Assembly: GCA_023700885.1 (NCBI GenBank)
Contig: JAMPYA010000083.1
Span: forward strand, 1-8,604
Direction: 5' to 3'
DNA from: Flavobacteriaceae bacterium
GTDB lineage: Bacteria > Bacteroidota > Bacteroidia > Flavobacteriales > Flavobacteriaceae
Length of the DNA: 8,604 nucleotides
Positions 1-5,711 of the stretch are shown piece after piece. Positions within the stretch are counted from its first letter, which is position 1, and every line of letters starts with the position of its first letter. The notes under the pieces were generated by a model. It was not told where the DNA came from, made no database searches, and worked only from the letters and a program-made list of their open reading frames with translations. The translations under genes and the position numbers were made by a program.

Positions 1-353
1 CTTAACGATTCGTTATAAAGTATATTAAATCTGGCTTTTACATCTGGTCTATTAATTTTTTCAATAGTTATGCTGTCTTTTAATCTTCCAAGAACTTCAT
101 TTAAATCGGTAGTATTTAATTTAATTTCTTCAGGATTATAATTATAAAATCGATCCATAATTTTTTCAAACTCTTCAAAATATTTAAGATCAACTATTTC
201 TTTACGCGCATTTTCACTCAGGAAAACAGTTTTTGTATACGATTTTTGAACCACAGCTGTGGTATCTTTTTTTTCTATATTATCAAGAGTATTTGTTTTT
301 TGATTACAACTACACAAAAGCACTACTCCGATAAAAATCAATTGCTTAATCAT
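1..353 (-). CDS. Putative lipoprotein of unknown function, C-terminus cut by window edge
   Basis: An open frame starts with ATG at 353 and runs leftward off the window without a stop (117 codons visible). The N-terminus is a short lipoprotein signal: Met-Ile-Lys, a hydrophobic stretch at residues 5-13, then a lipobox-like Leu-Cys-Ser-Cys with the probable lipidated cysteine at 16. A polar Asn/Thr/Lys-rich linker follows, then a charged, probably helical region (residues 45-117, many Glu/Lys/Asp/Arg). I recognise no family. The residues just after the cysteine (Asn-Gln-Lys-Thr-Asn) are not acidic, so I see no surface-export signal of the Bacteroidota type, and an inner-leaflet (periplasmic) location is the default inference. 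It is divergent from the threonine dehydrogenase gene across a 174-bp spacer. Only a poor -7 candidate is seen: TATTTTTA on the minus strand at 377-370, whose last base deviates from TAnnTTTG. The coding call is secure because of the signal peptide; the function is unknown. Confidence 0.8.
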   Translation of the reverse strand, partial: MIKQLIFIGVVLLCSCNQKTNTLDNIEKKDTTAVVQKSYTKTVFLSENARKEIVDLKYFEEFEKIMDRFYNYNPEEIKLNTTDLNEVLGRLKDSITIEKINRPDVKARFNILYNESL

Positions 354-474
354 TAAAATGTATTTTTGATAAAAATACTAAATCGATTTAAATATTATGT
401 TAAAATTAAGTTAGTGTTTAAATATTTCTGATTCCTTTTTTACAGGATGTTATAATGACTATTTTATGGAGAAA

Positions 475-499
475 TTGACAATATATTTTAATAAATTTG
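475..499 (+). promoter_or_regulatory. Probable promoter of the threonine dehydrogenase gene
   Basis: TAAATTTG at 492-499 matches the Bacteroidota -7 consensus TAnnTTTG and ends 28 nt before the ATG at 528, giving an inferred leader of about 20-25 nt. A TTG at 475-477 could act as the -33 element, but its 14-nt spacing is shorter than the usual 17 or more. The -7 box is the better-supported half. Confidence 0.5.
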
Positions 500-527
500 C
501 GACACTATTAAATTTAAAAAAATCACC

Positions 528-1469
528 ATGAGTGAAAAAATATTGATTATAGGTTCGTGTGGTCAAATTGGCACCGAATTAACCATAAAATTAAGAGAAC
601 TTTACGGAAATGACAATGTTGTTGCTGCTGATATCAATTCAGGAAGTAATGAATTAATGTATTCCGGACCTTTTGAAATTTTAGACGCGACTAAAAAAGA
701 TGATGTCAAAAAAATTATAAAAAAATACAAGATTACTGATGTTTATCTGATGGCTGCCATGTTATCTGCAGTTGGAGAAAAATTCCCTGAAAAAGCCTGG
801 AATCTCAACATGAATTCATTGTTAATTATATTAGATTTAGCTAAAGATGGATTGATTAAAAAAGTCTTTTGGCCAAGTTCTATGGCTGCATTTGGGCCAA
901 CTTCTCCTAAAGTAGATACGCCTCAAATGACAATTATGGAGCCTTCAACCGTATACGGAATCAGCAAATTAGCAGGAGAACGTTGGTGCGAATATTATTA
1001 TCAAAAATTTGGAGTTGATGTAAGAAGCATTCGATATCCCGGTATTATCAGCTGGAAAACAAAACCAGGTGGAGGCACTACAGATTACGCTATCGATATA
1101 TTTTACAAAGCCGTTTCACACGAAGATTATTCATGTTTTTTATCTGAAGACACTCGATTACCAATGATGTATATGGATGATGCCATAAAAGCAACAGTTG
1201 ATATTATGCAGGCAGATAGTTCTAAAATTAAAGTACGCTCTTCCTACAATTTATCAGCAATCGATTTTACCCCAGCAGAAGTTTACCAAGAAATAAAAAA
1301 CCATTATCCTGATTTTAAGGTAACTTATTCACCAGATTTTAGACAGGTAATTGCTGATAGTTGGCCACAGAGAATTGATGATTCAGTCGCTAGAAAAGAC
1401 TGGGGCTGGAATCATTCTTTTGATTTAGAAAAAATGACTTCTGATATGATTAAAAATCTATCTAATTAA
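528..1469 (+). CDS. L-threonine 3-dehydrogenase, SDR (epimerase-like) type
   Basis: The 313-residue protein is an extended short-chain dehydrogenase/reductase. It has the N-terminal NAD-binding loop GSCGQIG (residues 9-15), an acidic residue after the second strand (Asp35) that fits NAD preference, a Ser-Ser pair at 117-118, and the catalytic Tyr143-x-x-x-Lys147 in STVYGISK. The segment YPGIISWKTKPGGGTTDYA (170-188) is the hallmark that separates SDR-type threonine dehydrogenases from sugar-nucleotide epimerases. The known reaction is NAD-dependent oxidation of L-threonine to 2-amino-3-ketobutyrate, which a CoA ligase (Kbl) then cleaves to glycine and acetyl-CoA; no kbl gene is visible beside it. 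The length is normal for the family. The start at 528 fits the Rossmann strand beginning at residue 4 and a TAnnTTTG box 28 nt upstream; there is no Shine-Dalgarno, only an A-rich leader. A strong hairpin follows the stop, so it is probably a single-gene transcript. The broader alternative name is NAD-dependent epimerase/dehydratase. Confidence 0.9.
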   Translation: MSEKILIIGSCGQIGTELTIKLRELYGNDNVVAADINSGSNELMYSGPFEILDATKKDDVKKIIKKYKITDVYLMAAMLSAVGEKFPEKAWNLNMNSLLIILDLAKDGLIKKVFWPSSMAAFGPTSPKVDTPQMTIMEPSTVYGISKLAGERWCEYYYQKFGVDVRSIRYPGIISWKTKPGGGTTDYAIDIFYKAVSHEDYSCFLSEDTRLPMMYMDDAIKATVDIMQADSSKIKVRSSYNLSAIDFTPAEVYQEIKNHYPDFKVTYSPDFRQVIADSWPQRIDDSVARKDWGWNHSFDLEKMTSDMIKNLSN

Positions 1470-1484
1470 TTTAACAAAAAACTG

Positions 1485-1526
1485 AAAACCATAGTTATTA
1501 CTAATAATAGCTATGGTTTTATTTTT
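1485..1526 (+). terminator. Hairpin with T-run after the threonine dehydrogenase gene
   Basis: The arms 1485-1500 and 1505-1520 pair over 16 bp with one G-T wobble (1495/1510) and a 4-nt loop, CTAA. The right arm ends in TTTT and is followed by A and TTTTT (1522-1526), the form of an intrinsic terminator. The left arm starts with AAAA, so it could also act on the other strand. It begins 15 nt after the stop at 1469 and ends 8 nt before the next ATG, so it must either separate the two genes or influence the leader of the second one. Confidence 0.75.
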
Positions 1527-1534
1527 ATAAAACT

Positions 1535-2140
1535 ATGAAAAATATTATCCAACAAAGTATTCAAAAAGGTATTGATTATATTTCTTATCGCAATTTAATT
1601 ACTAATTTATTAAAGCAAGGAAAATCTACCGGAACAACTGAAAATCCAGAATATTTTCAGTTTAGTGAACTGAATAACAGCCGAATGAATCGATTGGATA
1701 AAACCATCAAGATTTTAGAGTCTCATCAAAATCAACTAAAAAATCTTTCAAAAAAAATTACTTTTTTGATAATTTCTGAAGGTTGGTGTGGTGATGCTGC
1801 TCAAATTGTACCTGTTCTAAATAAATTGGCAAACTGCAGTGAAAACATCGATTTAAAAATAGTTATTCGTGATGAAAATCCTGAACTTATGGATTTATTT
1901 TTAACCAATGGAAACAGAGCTGTTCCGATGTTGTTAATGATTGACCCTGAAACTAATGAATTAATTGCCAAATGGGGACCAAGACCAAAATTTGCCAGTA
2001 AAATGGTATTAGATTACAAAACTCTTCATGGTGCATTGGATGCAGATTTTAAAATTCAATTGCAAAATTGGTATAATACTGATAAAGGTGTTGAAATTCA
2101 ACAAGAAGTGATGCAGTTATTGCAACATTATTTGGTTTAA
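1535..2140 (+). CDS. Thioredoxin-fold family protein with a WCGDA active site
   Basis: The 201-residue protein has no signal peptide, so it is predicted to be cytoplasmic. After an N-terminal helical region (1-70) comes a thioredoxin-like fold: strand KITFLII (74-80), the active-site turn EGWCGDAAQ (82-90), and the loop NRAVPMLLMID (127-137) carrying the expected cis-proline at 131. A conserved-looking WGPRP follows at 147-151. In place of Cys-x-x-Cys there is Cys85-Gly-Asp-Ala88, so the resolving cysteine is absent. Cys101 is the only other cysteine and lies in the following helix. This resembles the family often annotated simply as thioredoxin family protein (Thioredoxin_9 type), where WCGD is usual; that assignment is from memory, not from a search. 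Ordinary dithiol reductase activity is unlikely; a monothiol, glutathione- or bacillithiol-linked role is possible but unproven. It sits downstream of a strong hairpin and no TAnnTTTG box is visible in the 65-nt gap, so how it is transcribed is unclear. It converges on truB with 4 nt between the stops. Confidence 0.85.
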   Translation: MKNIIQQSIQKGIDYISYRNLITNLLKQGKSTGTTENPEYFQFSELNNSRMNRLDKTIKILESHQNQLKNLSKKITFLIISEGWCGDAAQIVPVLNKLANCSENIDLKIVIRDENPELMDLFLTNGNRAVPMLLMIDPETNELIAKWGPRPKFASKMVLDYKTLHGALDADFKIQLQNWYNTDKGVEIQQEVMQLLQHYLV

Positions 2141-2144
2141 TTTT

Positions 2145-2834
2145 CTAATTAATTTGTTGAAGAAAATCTTCTAAACTCATGGCATTTTCTACTGAAAACT
2201 CACCAATTTTGGTGCGTCTTAAAGCCGAAAGATGTGAGCCTGTAATCATTGCTTTTCCAAAATCATTAGCAATAGAACGAATATAAGTTCCTTTGCTGCA
2301 TTTTATTCTGAATTCAATTTCTGGTAAGTTAATTTGAGTAATTTCAAATTCATGTACAGTTACTTTTCTAGAATCTAATTGGATGTCTTTACCTTTTCTA
2401 GCACTATCATAAGCGCGTTTTCCATCTACTTGAATTGCAGAAAATATGGGTGGAACTTGATCTATTTCTCCCATAAATTGCTGAGTTGTATCTTTAATTA
2501 ATTCTTCGGTTAAATGCTCGATTGAAAATCGTTCATTTATTTCAGTTTCTAAATCATAACTCGGTGTAGTTGCGCCTAAAGTAAATGTGCCCGTATATTC
2601 TTTAAATAAACCCTGATATTCATCTATTTTTTTGGTGAATTTTCCAGTACAAATAATTAATAATCCTGTTGCTAAAGGATCTAAAGTGCCTGCATGTCCA
2701 ACTTTAATTTTTTTTAAATCAAATTTTCTTTTGATGGCTGATCGCATTCTGTTTACTACTTGGAAAGATGTCCAATGCAAAGGTTTGTCAATCAATAAAA
2801 CTTGACCTTCAACAATATTTTCTAATAAATTCAT
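2145..2834 (-). CDS. truB: tRNA pseudouridine(55) synthase TruB
   Basis: TruB isomerises uridine 55 in the T-loop of tRNAs to pseudouridine. The 229-residue protein shows the family signature in order: LLIDKPLHWTSFQVV (13-27), the catalytic motif GHAGTLDPLATGLL (46-59) with the nucleophile Asp52, the YTGTFTLGATTPSYD region (80-94), VPPIFSAIQVDGKRAYD (127-143), CSKGTYIRSIANDFG (179-193), and HLSALRRTKIGEF (201-213) near the end. It stops where the catalytic domain ends and lacks the C-terminal PUA domain of the longer E. coli-type enzyme (about 314 residues). This short form is, as I recall, common in Bacteroidota and is not a truncation. Its ATG abuts the uppP stop with 0 nt between, so it is the last gene of the ftsX-DUF3098-uppP-truB operon. 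No hairpin follows its stop, so transcription probably runs into the convergent thioredoxin-like gene. Confidence 0.97.
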   Translation of the reverse strand: MNLLENIVEGQVLLIDKPLHWTSFQVVNRMRSAIKRKFDLKKIKVGHAGTLDPLATGLLIICTGKFTKKIDEYQGLFKEYTGTFTLGATTPSYDLETEINERFSIEHLTEELIKDTTQQFMGEIDQVPPIFSAIQVDGKRAYDSARKGKDIQLDSRKVTVHEFEITQINLPEIEFRIKCSKGTYIRSIANDFGKAMITGSHLSALRRTKIGEFSVENAMSLEDFLQQIN

Positions 2835-3632
2835 CTAAATTATTGATAACGGATAAATGAAAAAATGGATCACCAGTAAAGCTATTCCAACTATAATTCT
2901 ATAATATCCAAAGATTTTAAATCCGTGTTTTGTTAAGTATTCTATAAAAGATTTAATGGCTATCATTGCCACAATAAATGCCACTAAATTTCCAATAATT
3001 AAAATATTAATCTGCTGAGAATTTAATTCAAGGTCGTTATTAAAATATTCATATAATTTTAAGCAAGTAGCTCCCAGCATTGTCGGGATTGCGAGAAAAA
3101 AAGAAAACTCAGCTGCAGCTCGTCTGCATAATTTCTGACTCATCCCACCAACAATTGTGGCTCCACTTCTTGAAACACCAGGAATCATTGCAATGGTTTG
3201 GAAAAATCCAATTTTTAATGCTGTACTATAAGAAACATTTGTATTGGTAAGTGTTTCTTCAGTGTCTGGAAACCATTGATCAACTTTTAAAAGAATCAAA
3301 CCTCCTATAACTAAAGAAATAGCAACTGTAACGGGACTTTCTAGCAATTCATTGATTACATTATTTAGAAGTAATCCTAATATAACAGCAGGAATAAAAG
3401 CAACCAACAATTTTAGATAAAAATCAACTGATTGAAAAAACCGTTTCCAGTATAATATAATTACTGAAAAAATGGCTCCTAACTGAATAACTATGATAAA
3501 TAATTTTGTAAAATCATCTTGAGCTATTTTCATAAATGAAGAAGCAATAATCATGTGGCCAGTTGAAGAAATGGGTAAAAACTCAGTAATCCCTTCTATG
3601 ATGGCTATAAGAATTGCTTGTAAATAACTCAT
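2835..3632 (-). CDS. uppP: Undecaprenyl-diphosphatase UppP (BacA family)
   Basis: The enzyme is an integral inner-membrane phosphatase that converts undecaprenyl diphosphate to undecaprenyl phosphate. It recycles the lipid carrier for peptidoglycan and other surface polymers and underlies intrinsic bacitracin tolerance. The 265 residues carry both family motifs: EGITEFLPISSTGH (13-26), with the acidic pair Glu13/Glu17, Ser22-Ser23 and His26, and PGVSRSGATI (151-160) with the catalytic Arg155. Several membrane segments are visible, at roughly 45-61, 76-92, 102-117, 140-150, 178-190, 207-228 and 243-262. The length is normal (about 265-275). It starts 3 nt after the DUF3098 stop and its stop touches the truB ATG, which implies co-transcription and probable translational coupling. 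Family members with experimental support include E. coli BacA; the assignment here rests on motifs. Confidence 0.97.
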   Translation of the reverse strand: MSYLQAILIAIIEGITEFLPISSTGHMIIASSFMKIAQDDFTKLFIIVIQLGAIFSVIILYWKRFFQSVDFYLKLLVAFIPAVILGLLLNNVINELLESPVTVAISLVIGGLILLKVDQWFPDTEETLTNTNVSYSTALKIGFFQTIAMIPGVSRSGATIVGGMSQKLCRRAAAEFSFFLAIPTMLGATCLKLYEYFNNDLELNSQQINILIIGNLVAFIVAMIAIKSFIEYLTKHGFKIFGYYRIIVGIALLVIHFFIYPLSII

Positions 3633-3635
3633 TAA

Positions 3636-3890
3636 TTACTTTTTAGGACTAGCAAAAATGGCGTAAATTTCGATAGCAAAACCAATCAAAATTAGCGTTG
3701 GTGCTAAACGAATTCGTCTAAAATTATACATCGCTTCATTAAAAACTTTAGGGTCATCACTTCCACCACCTGCCATCAAAATAAATCCAATAGCTATAAA
3801 AAGAATTCCAATAATCATGATTATATAATTCTTTTTACCAAATAAAAAGTTGGTATCAGGAGTTGTTTTCTGATTTGGTTCGTTTTTCAT
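3636..3890 (-). CDS. DUF3098 small membrane protein between ftsX and uppP
   Basis: The 84-residue protein has a polar N-terminus (1-20), a hydrophobic segment at 22-40 (rich in Ile/Met/Gly), a short loop GGGSDDPKVFNEAMYNF (41-57) followed by Arg-Arg-Ile-Arg, and a second hydrophobic segment at 62-80 ending in Ser-Pro-Lys-Lys. This two-helix hairpin, with an Asp-rich loop and the FNEAMYNFRRIRLAP sequence (50-64), is how I recognise the uncharacterised DUF3098 family of Bacteroidota. By the positive-inside rule both termini (Lys-rich) are probably cytoplasmic; this is weakened by the two arginines and Arg61 at the base of helix 2. No enzymatic residues stand out and no function is known to me. 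Its ATG comes 1 nt after the ftsX stop and its stop lies 3 nt before uppP, so a role linked to FtsX or to lipid-carrier recycling is a guilt-by-association inference only. Confidence 0.9.
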   Translation of the reverse strand: MKNEPNQKTTPDTNFLFGKKNYIIMIIGILFIAIGFILMAGGGSDDPKVFNEAMYNFRRIRLAPTLILIGFAIEIYAIFASPKK

Positions 3891-3891
3891 T

Positions 3892-4770
3892 TTAGTAATA
3901 TAATTCGTCGGTTCTTAAATTTAAGAAACGTTGAGTTGCAAAAAAAGTACTAATTGCAGCAATTAAAACACCAAGAATAATGGTCCCTGCAAAAAGTGTT
4001 ATCAATATACCGTAATCTTTTAAAAGAAGTAATTCTGGCAAATATTTGTTAATATAAATGACCACTATAAATACGGCTATATTAGAAATTACGGCACCAA
4101 TGATCCCCAATTTTATACTTTGAATTATAAAAGGAATACTAATAAAACTTCTAGTTGCGCCGACTAATTGCATCGTTTTAATGATAAATCTTTTGGAGTA
4201 AATTGATAATCTTATCGAATTATTGATTAAAACTACCGCCATAAAAGTTAAAACTCCGCTCACTACTAAAACCCAAAAACTTACTTTCTGAATGTTTTGA
4301 GTTAATAATGTAATAAGTGGTTTGTCATAAGAGACTTCTTCTACCACTCTATTTTTTAACAGTTGTTTTTCTATTTTATCAATTTTTTCAGGAGCAACAA
4401 AATCTGCATTAAGCACAATATCAATAGCATCTTTTAACGGATTTTTACCTAAAAACTTTAAAAAATCTTCTCCAATATCTTTACTAAATTCTTCAGCAGC
4501 TGCATCACGAGAAATAAAGGTCATAGATTTTGTATAAGCTGCTTTTTTAACTTCTTTTTTAAATGCTTCTACTTCAGAGTCTATAGCAATATCTTTAAAA
4601 TAAACAGTTACAACAATTTGTTCTTTAAAATGATCGGTTATTTTTTTAGTTTTAAGCACTAATAAACCTAAAATTCCAACTAAAAAAAGAATTAAAGCAA
4701 TACTTACTACTACAGAAAAGTAGGAAGATCTCAGTTTTCTTTTTTGATATTTTTCAAATGAAGTAGTCAT
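3892..4770 (-). CDS. ftsX: Cell division protein FtsX
   Basis: FtsX is the membrane half of the FtsEX complex. In model bacteria FtsEX is an ABC-type device that does not transport but activates peptidoglycan hydrolases at the septum. The 292 residues have the expected layout: a basic N-terminus, TM1 at about 18-40, an extracytoplasmic domain (about 45-160) rich in Lys/Glu/Asp, TM2 at about 164-184, the cytoplasmic coupling region NNSIRLSIYSKRF (183-195) followed by KTMQLVGATRSFI (198-210), TM3 at about 212-240 and TM4 at about 254-278. The MQLVGAT segment is typical of FtsX and the wider FtsX-like permease family. No ftsE is adjacent, so the ATPase must be encoded elsewhere. It heads the tight ftsX-DUF3098-uppP-truB cluster. 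mce lies 77 nt upstream on the same strand; only a defective -7-like sequence (TATCTTGC, minus strand 4800-4793) is seen in that gap. Confidence 0.93.
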   Translation of the reverse strand: MTTSFEKYQKRKLRSSYFSVVVSIALILFLVGILGLLVLKTKKITDHFKEQIVVTVYFKDIAIDSEVEAFKKEVKKAAYTKSMTFISRDAAAEEFSKDIGEDFLKFLGKNPLKDAIDIVLNADFVAPEKIDKIEKQLLKNRVVEEVSYDKPLITLLTQNIQKVSFWVLVVSGVLTFMAVVLINNSIRLSIYSKRFIIKTMQLVGATRSFISIPFIIQSIKLGIIGAVISNIAVFIVVIYINKYLPELLLLKDYGILITLFAGTIILGVLIAAISTFFATQRFLNLRTDELYY

Positions 4771-4847
4771 TGATTATTTTAAATTATGGTTTGCAAGATA
4801 CAATATAATTCTACTTTGAAATATAGAAACAATTTGATTTTTATATA

Positions 4848-5252
4848 TTATTCTAAAATTTCCTGACAAAGCTCAATCAACACCCCGTTAGTTGATTTAG
4901 GGTGTAAAAACACAATTAATTTATTATCCGCTCCTTTTTTAGGAGTTTCATTTAAAACTATAAAACCTTCATTTTTCAATCTAACAACCTCTGCAAAAAT
5001 ATCATCAACTGCAAAAGCAATATGATGGATTCCTTCTCCCTTTTTCTCAATAAATTTTGCTATCGGACTATCAGTATTTGAAGCTTCTAACAATTCTATT
5101 TTATTGGGACCACTTTTAAAAAAGGAAGTATTTACACCTTCACTTTCTACCTTTTCAATTTTATAAGGAGGCGTCCCAAATAACTTAGTGTAGAGTTCAT
5201 TGGCTGTTTCTAAATTTTTAACTGCAATACCAATATGTTCTATTTTATGCAT
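4848..5252 (-). CDS. mce: Methylmalonyl-CoA epimerase
   Basis: The enzyme interconverts (2R)- and (2S)-methylmalonyl-CoA, linking propionyl-CoA carboxylase or its reverse to B12-dependent methylmalonyl-CoA mutase. The 134-residue protein is a single vicinal-oxygen-chelate (glyoxalase-fold) unit with two beta-alpha-beta-beta-beta modules: KIEHIGIAVKNL (3-14) and GIHHIAFAVDDI (74-85). Predicted metal ligands by analogy with the Propionibacterium enzyme are His6, Glu53 (in KIELLE), His77 and Glu127 (in VLIELCQ). KGEGIHHIAF and HPKSTNGVLIEL are highly characteristic of this family. The length is normal. The start at 5252 puts the first strand at residue 3 as expected. It is divergent from rbfA across 66 nt, and its own promoter is predicted there. 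The wider neighbourhood does not contain the mutase. The main alternative, another VOC family member, is unlikely given these motifs. Confidence 0.95.
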   Translation of the reverse strand: MHKIEHIGIAVKNLETANELYTKLFGTPPYKIEKVESEGVNTSFFKSGPNKIELLEASNTDSPIAKFIEKKGEGIHHIAFAVDDIFAEVVRLKNEGFIVLNETPKKGADNKLIVFLHPKSTNGVLIELCQEILE

Positions 5253-5271
5253 AACTTTAAGTGCTTAACAA

Positions 5272-5298
5272 CAAAAATAAACATTCTTTGTATACAAA
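5272..5298 (-). promoter_or_regulatory. Predicted mce promoter (Bacteroidota type)
   Basis: On the minus strand, TTTG at 5298-5295 is followed after 15 nt by TATTTTTG at 5279-5272, which fits the TAnnTTTG -7 consensus. The -7 box ends 19 nt before the mce ATG, so the inferred leader is about 12-15 nt. The spacing is slightly shorter than the usual 17 or more. Confidence 0.5.
5287..5298. repeat. 12-bp perfect palindrome between divergent mce and rbfA
   Basis: TTTGTATACAAA reads the same on both strands. Each half supplies a TTTG that sits 15 nt (mce) or 16 nt (rbfA) before a TAnnTTTG box, so it could be a shared -33 region, an operator, or both. No further symmetric extension is seen on either side. 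Confidence 0.6.
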
Positions 5299-5314
5299 TT
5301 ATAATGTAACTTTG
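5287..5314 (+). promoter_or_regulatory. Predicted rbfA promoter (Bacteroidota type)
   Basis: TTTG at 5287-5290 is followed after 16 nt by TAACTTTG at 5307-5314, a full match to TAnnTTTG. The box ends only 4 nt before the rbfA ATG at 5319. A transcript starting at the usual distance would begin at or within a few nt of the start codon, so the mRNA may be leaderless or nearly so. Confidence 0.6.
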
Positions 5315-5318
5315 CATT

Positions 5319-5711
5319 ATGGAAACAAATAGACAGAAAAAAATTGCAGGATCCATTCAGCAGGATTTAGCTGAAATCCTTCAAAAAGATGCCAATGACT
5401 TTCATTTAAAGGTAATTATATCGGTTACTAAAGTAGATATTACAAGCGATTTATCTATAGCGAAAGTATATGTAAGTATTTTCCCTACCACCAATAGAGA
5501 TCAAATTTTTAAAGATATTGCTGAAAATGCACAAAAATACAAGCATTTACTAGCGCAAAAAACACGTCATCAATTGCGTACTGTACCCAATTTGTATTTT
5601 TATAATGACGATTCTTTAGATTATATTGATGGAATTGAAAAAGCATTGCGAGGTGATGGGGAAAATCCAATTAAAAACCCTGAAATTTTACCTAAACGTA
5701 AAAAAATATAG
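5319..5711 (+). CDS. rbfA: 30S ribosome-binding factor RbfA
   Basis: RbfA binds the maturing 30S subunit and supports 5'-end processing of 16S rRNA; it is also tied to cold adaptation in model bacteria. The 130-residue protein shows the family pattern: a basic first helix with RQKKIAGSIQQDLAEILQ (5-22), the strand VTKVDITSDLSIAKVYVSIF (36-55), and the helix-plus-strand TRHQLRTVPNLYFYNDDSLDY (82-102), which make up the single KH-type RNA-binding fold. A basic tail (KRKKI) closes it. The length is normal. The start at 5319 is the only good ATG, and a -7 box ends just 4 nt upstream. The final G of its TAG stop is the first base of the GTG start of the downstream permease, so the two genes are very probably co-transcribed and translationally coupled. 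Confidence 0.95.
   Translation: METNRQKKIAGSIQQDLAEILQKDANDFHLKVIISVTKVDITSDLSIAKVYVSIFPTTNRDQIFKDIAENAQKYKHLLAQKTRHQLRTVPNLYFYNDDSLDYIDGIEKALRGDGENPIKNPEILPKRKKI

Noticed and set aside
4793..4800. TATCTTGC on the minus strand as a promoter for ftsX
   Set aside because: It lacks one T of TAnnTTTG and has no clear -33 element; ftsX may equally be read from the mce promoter.
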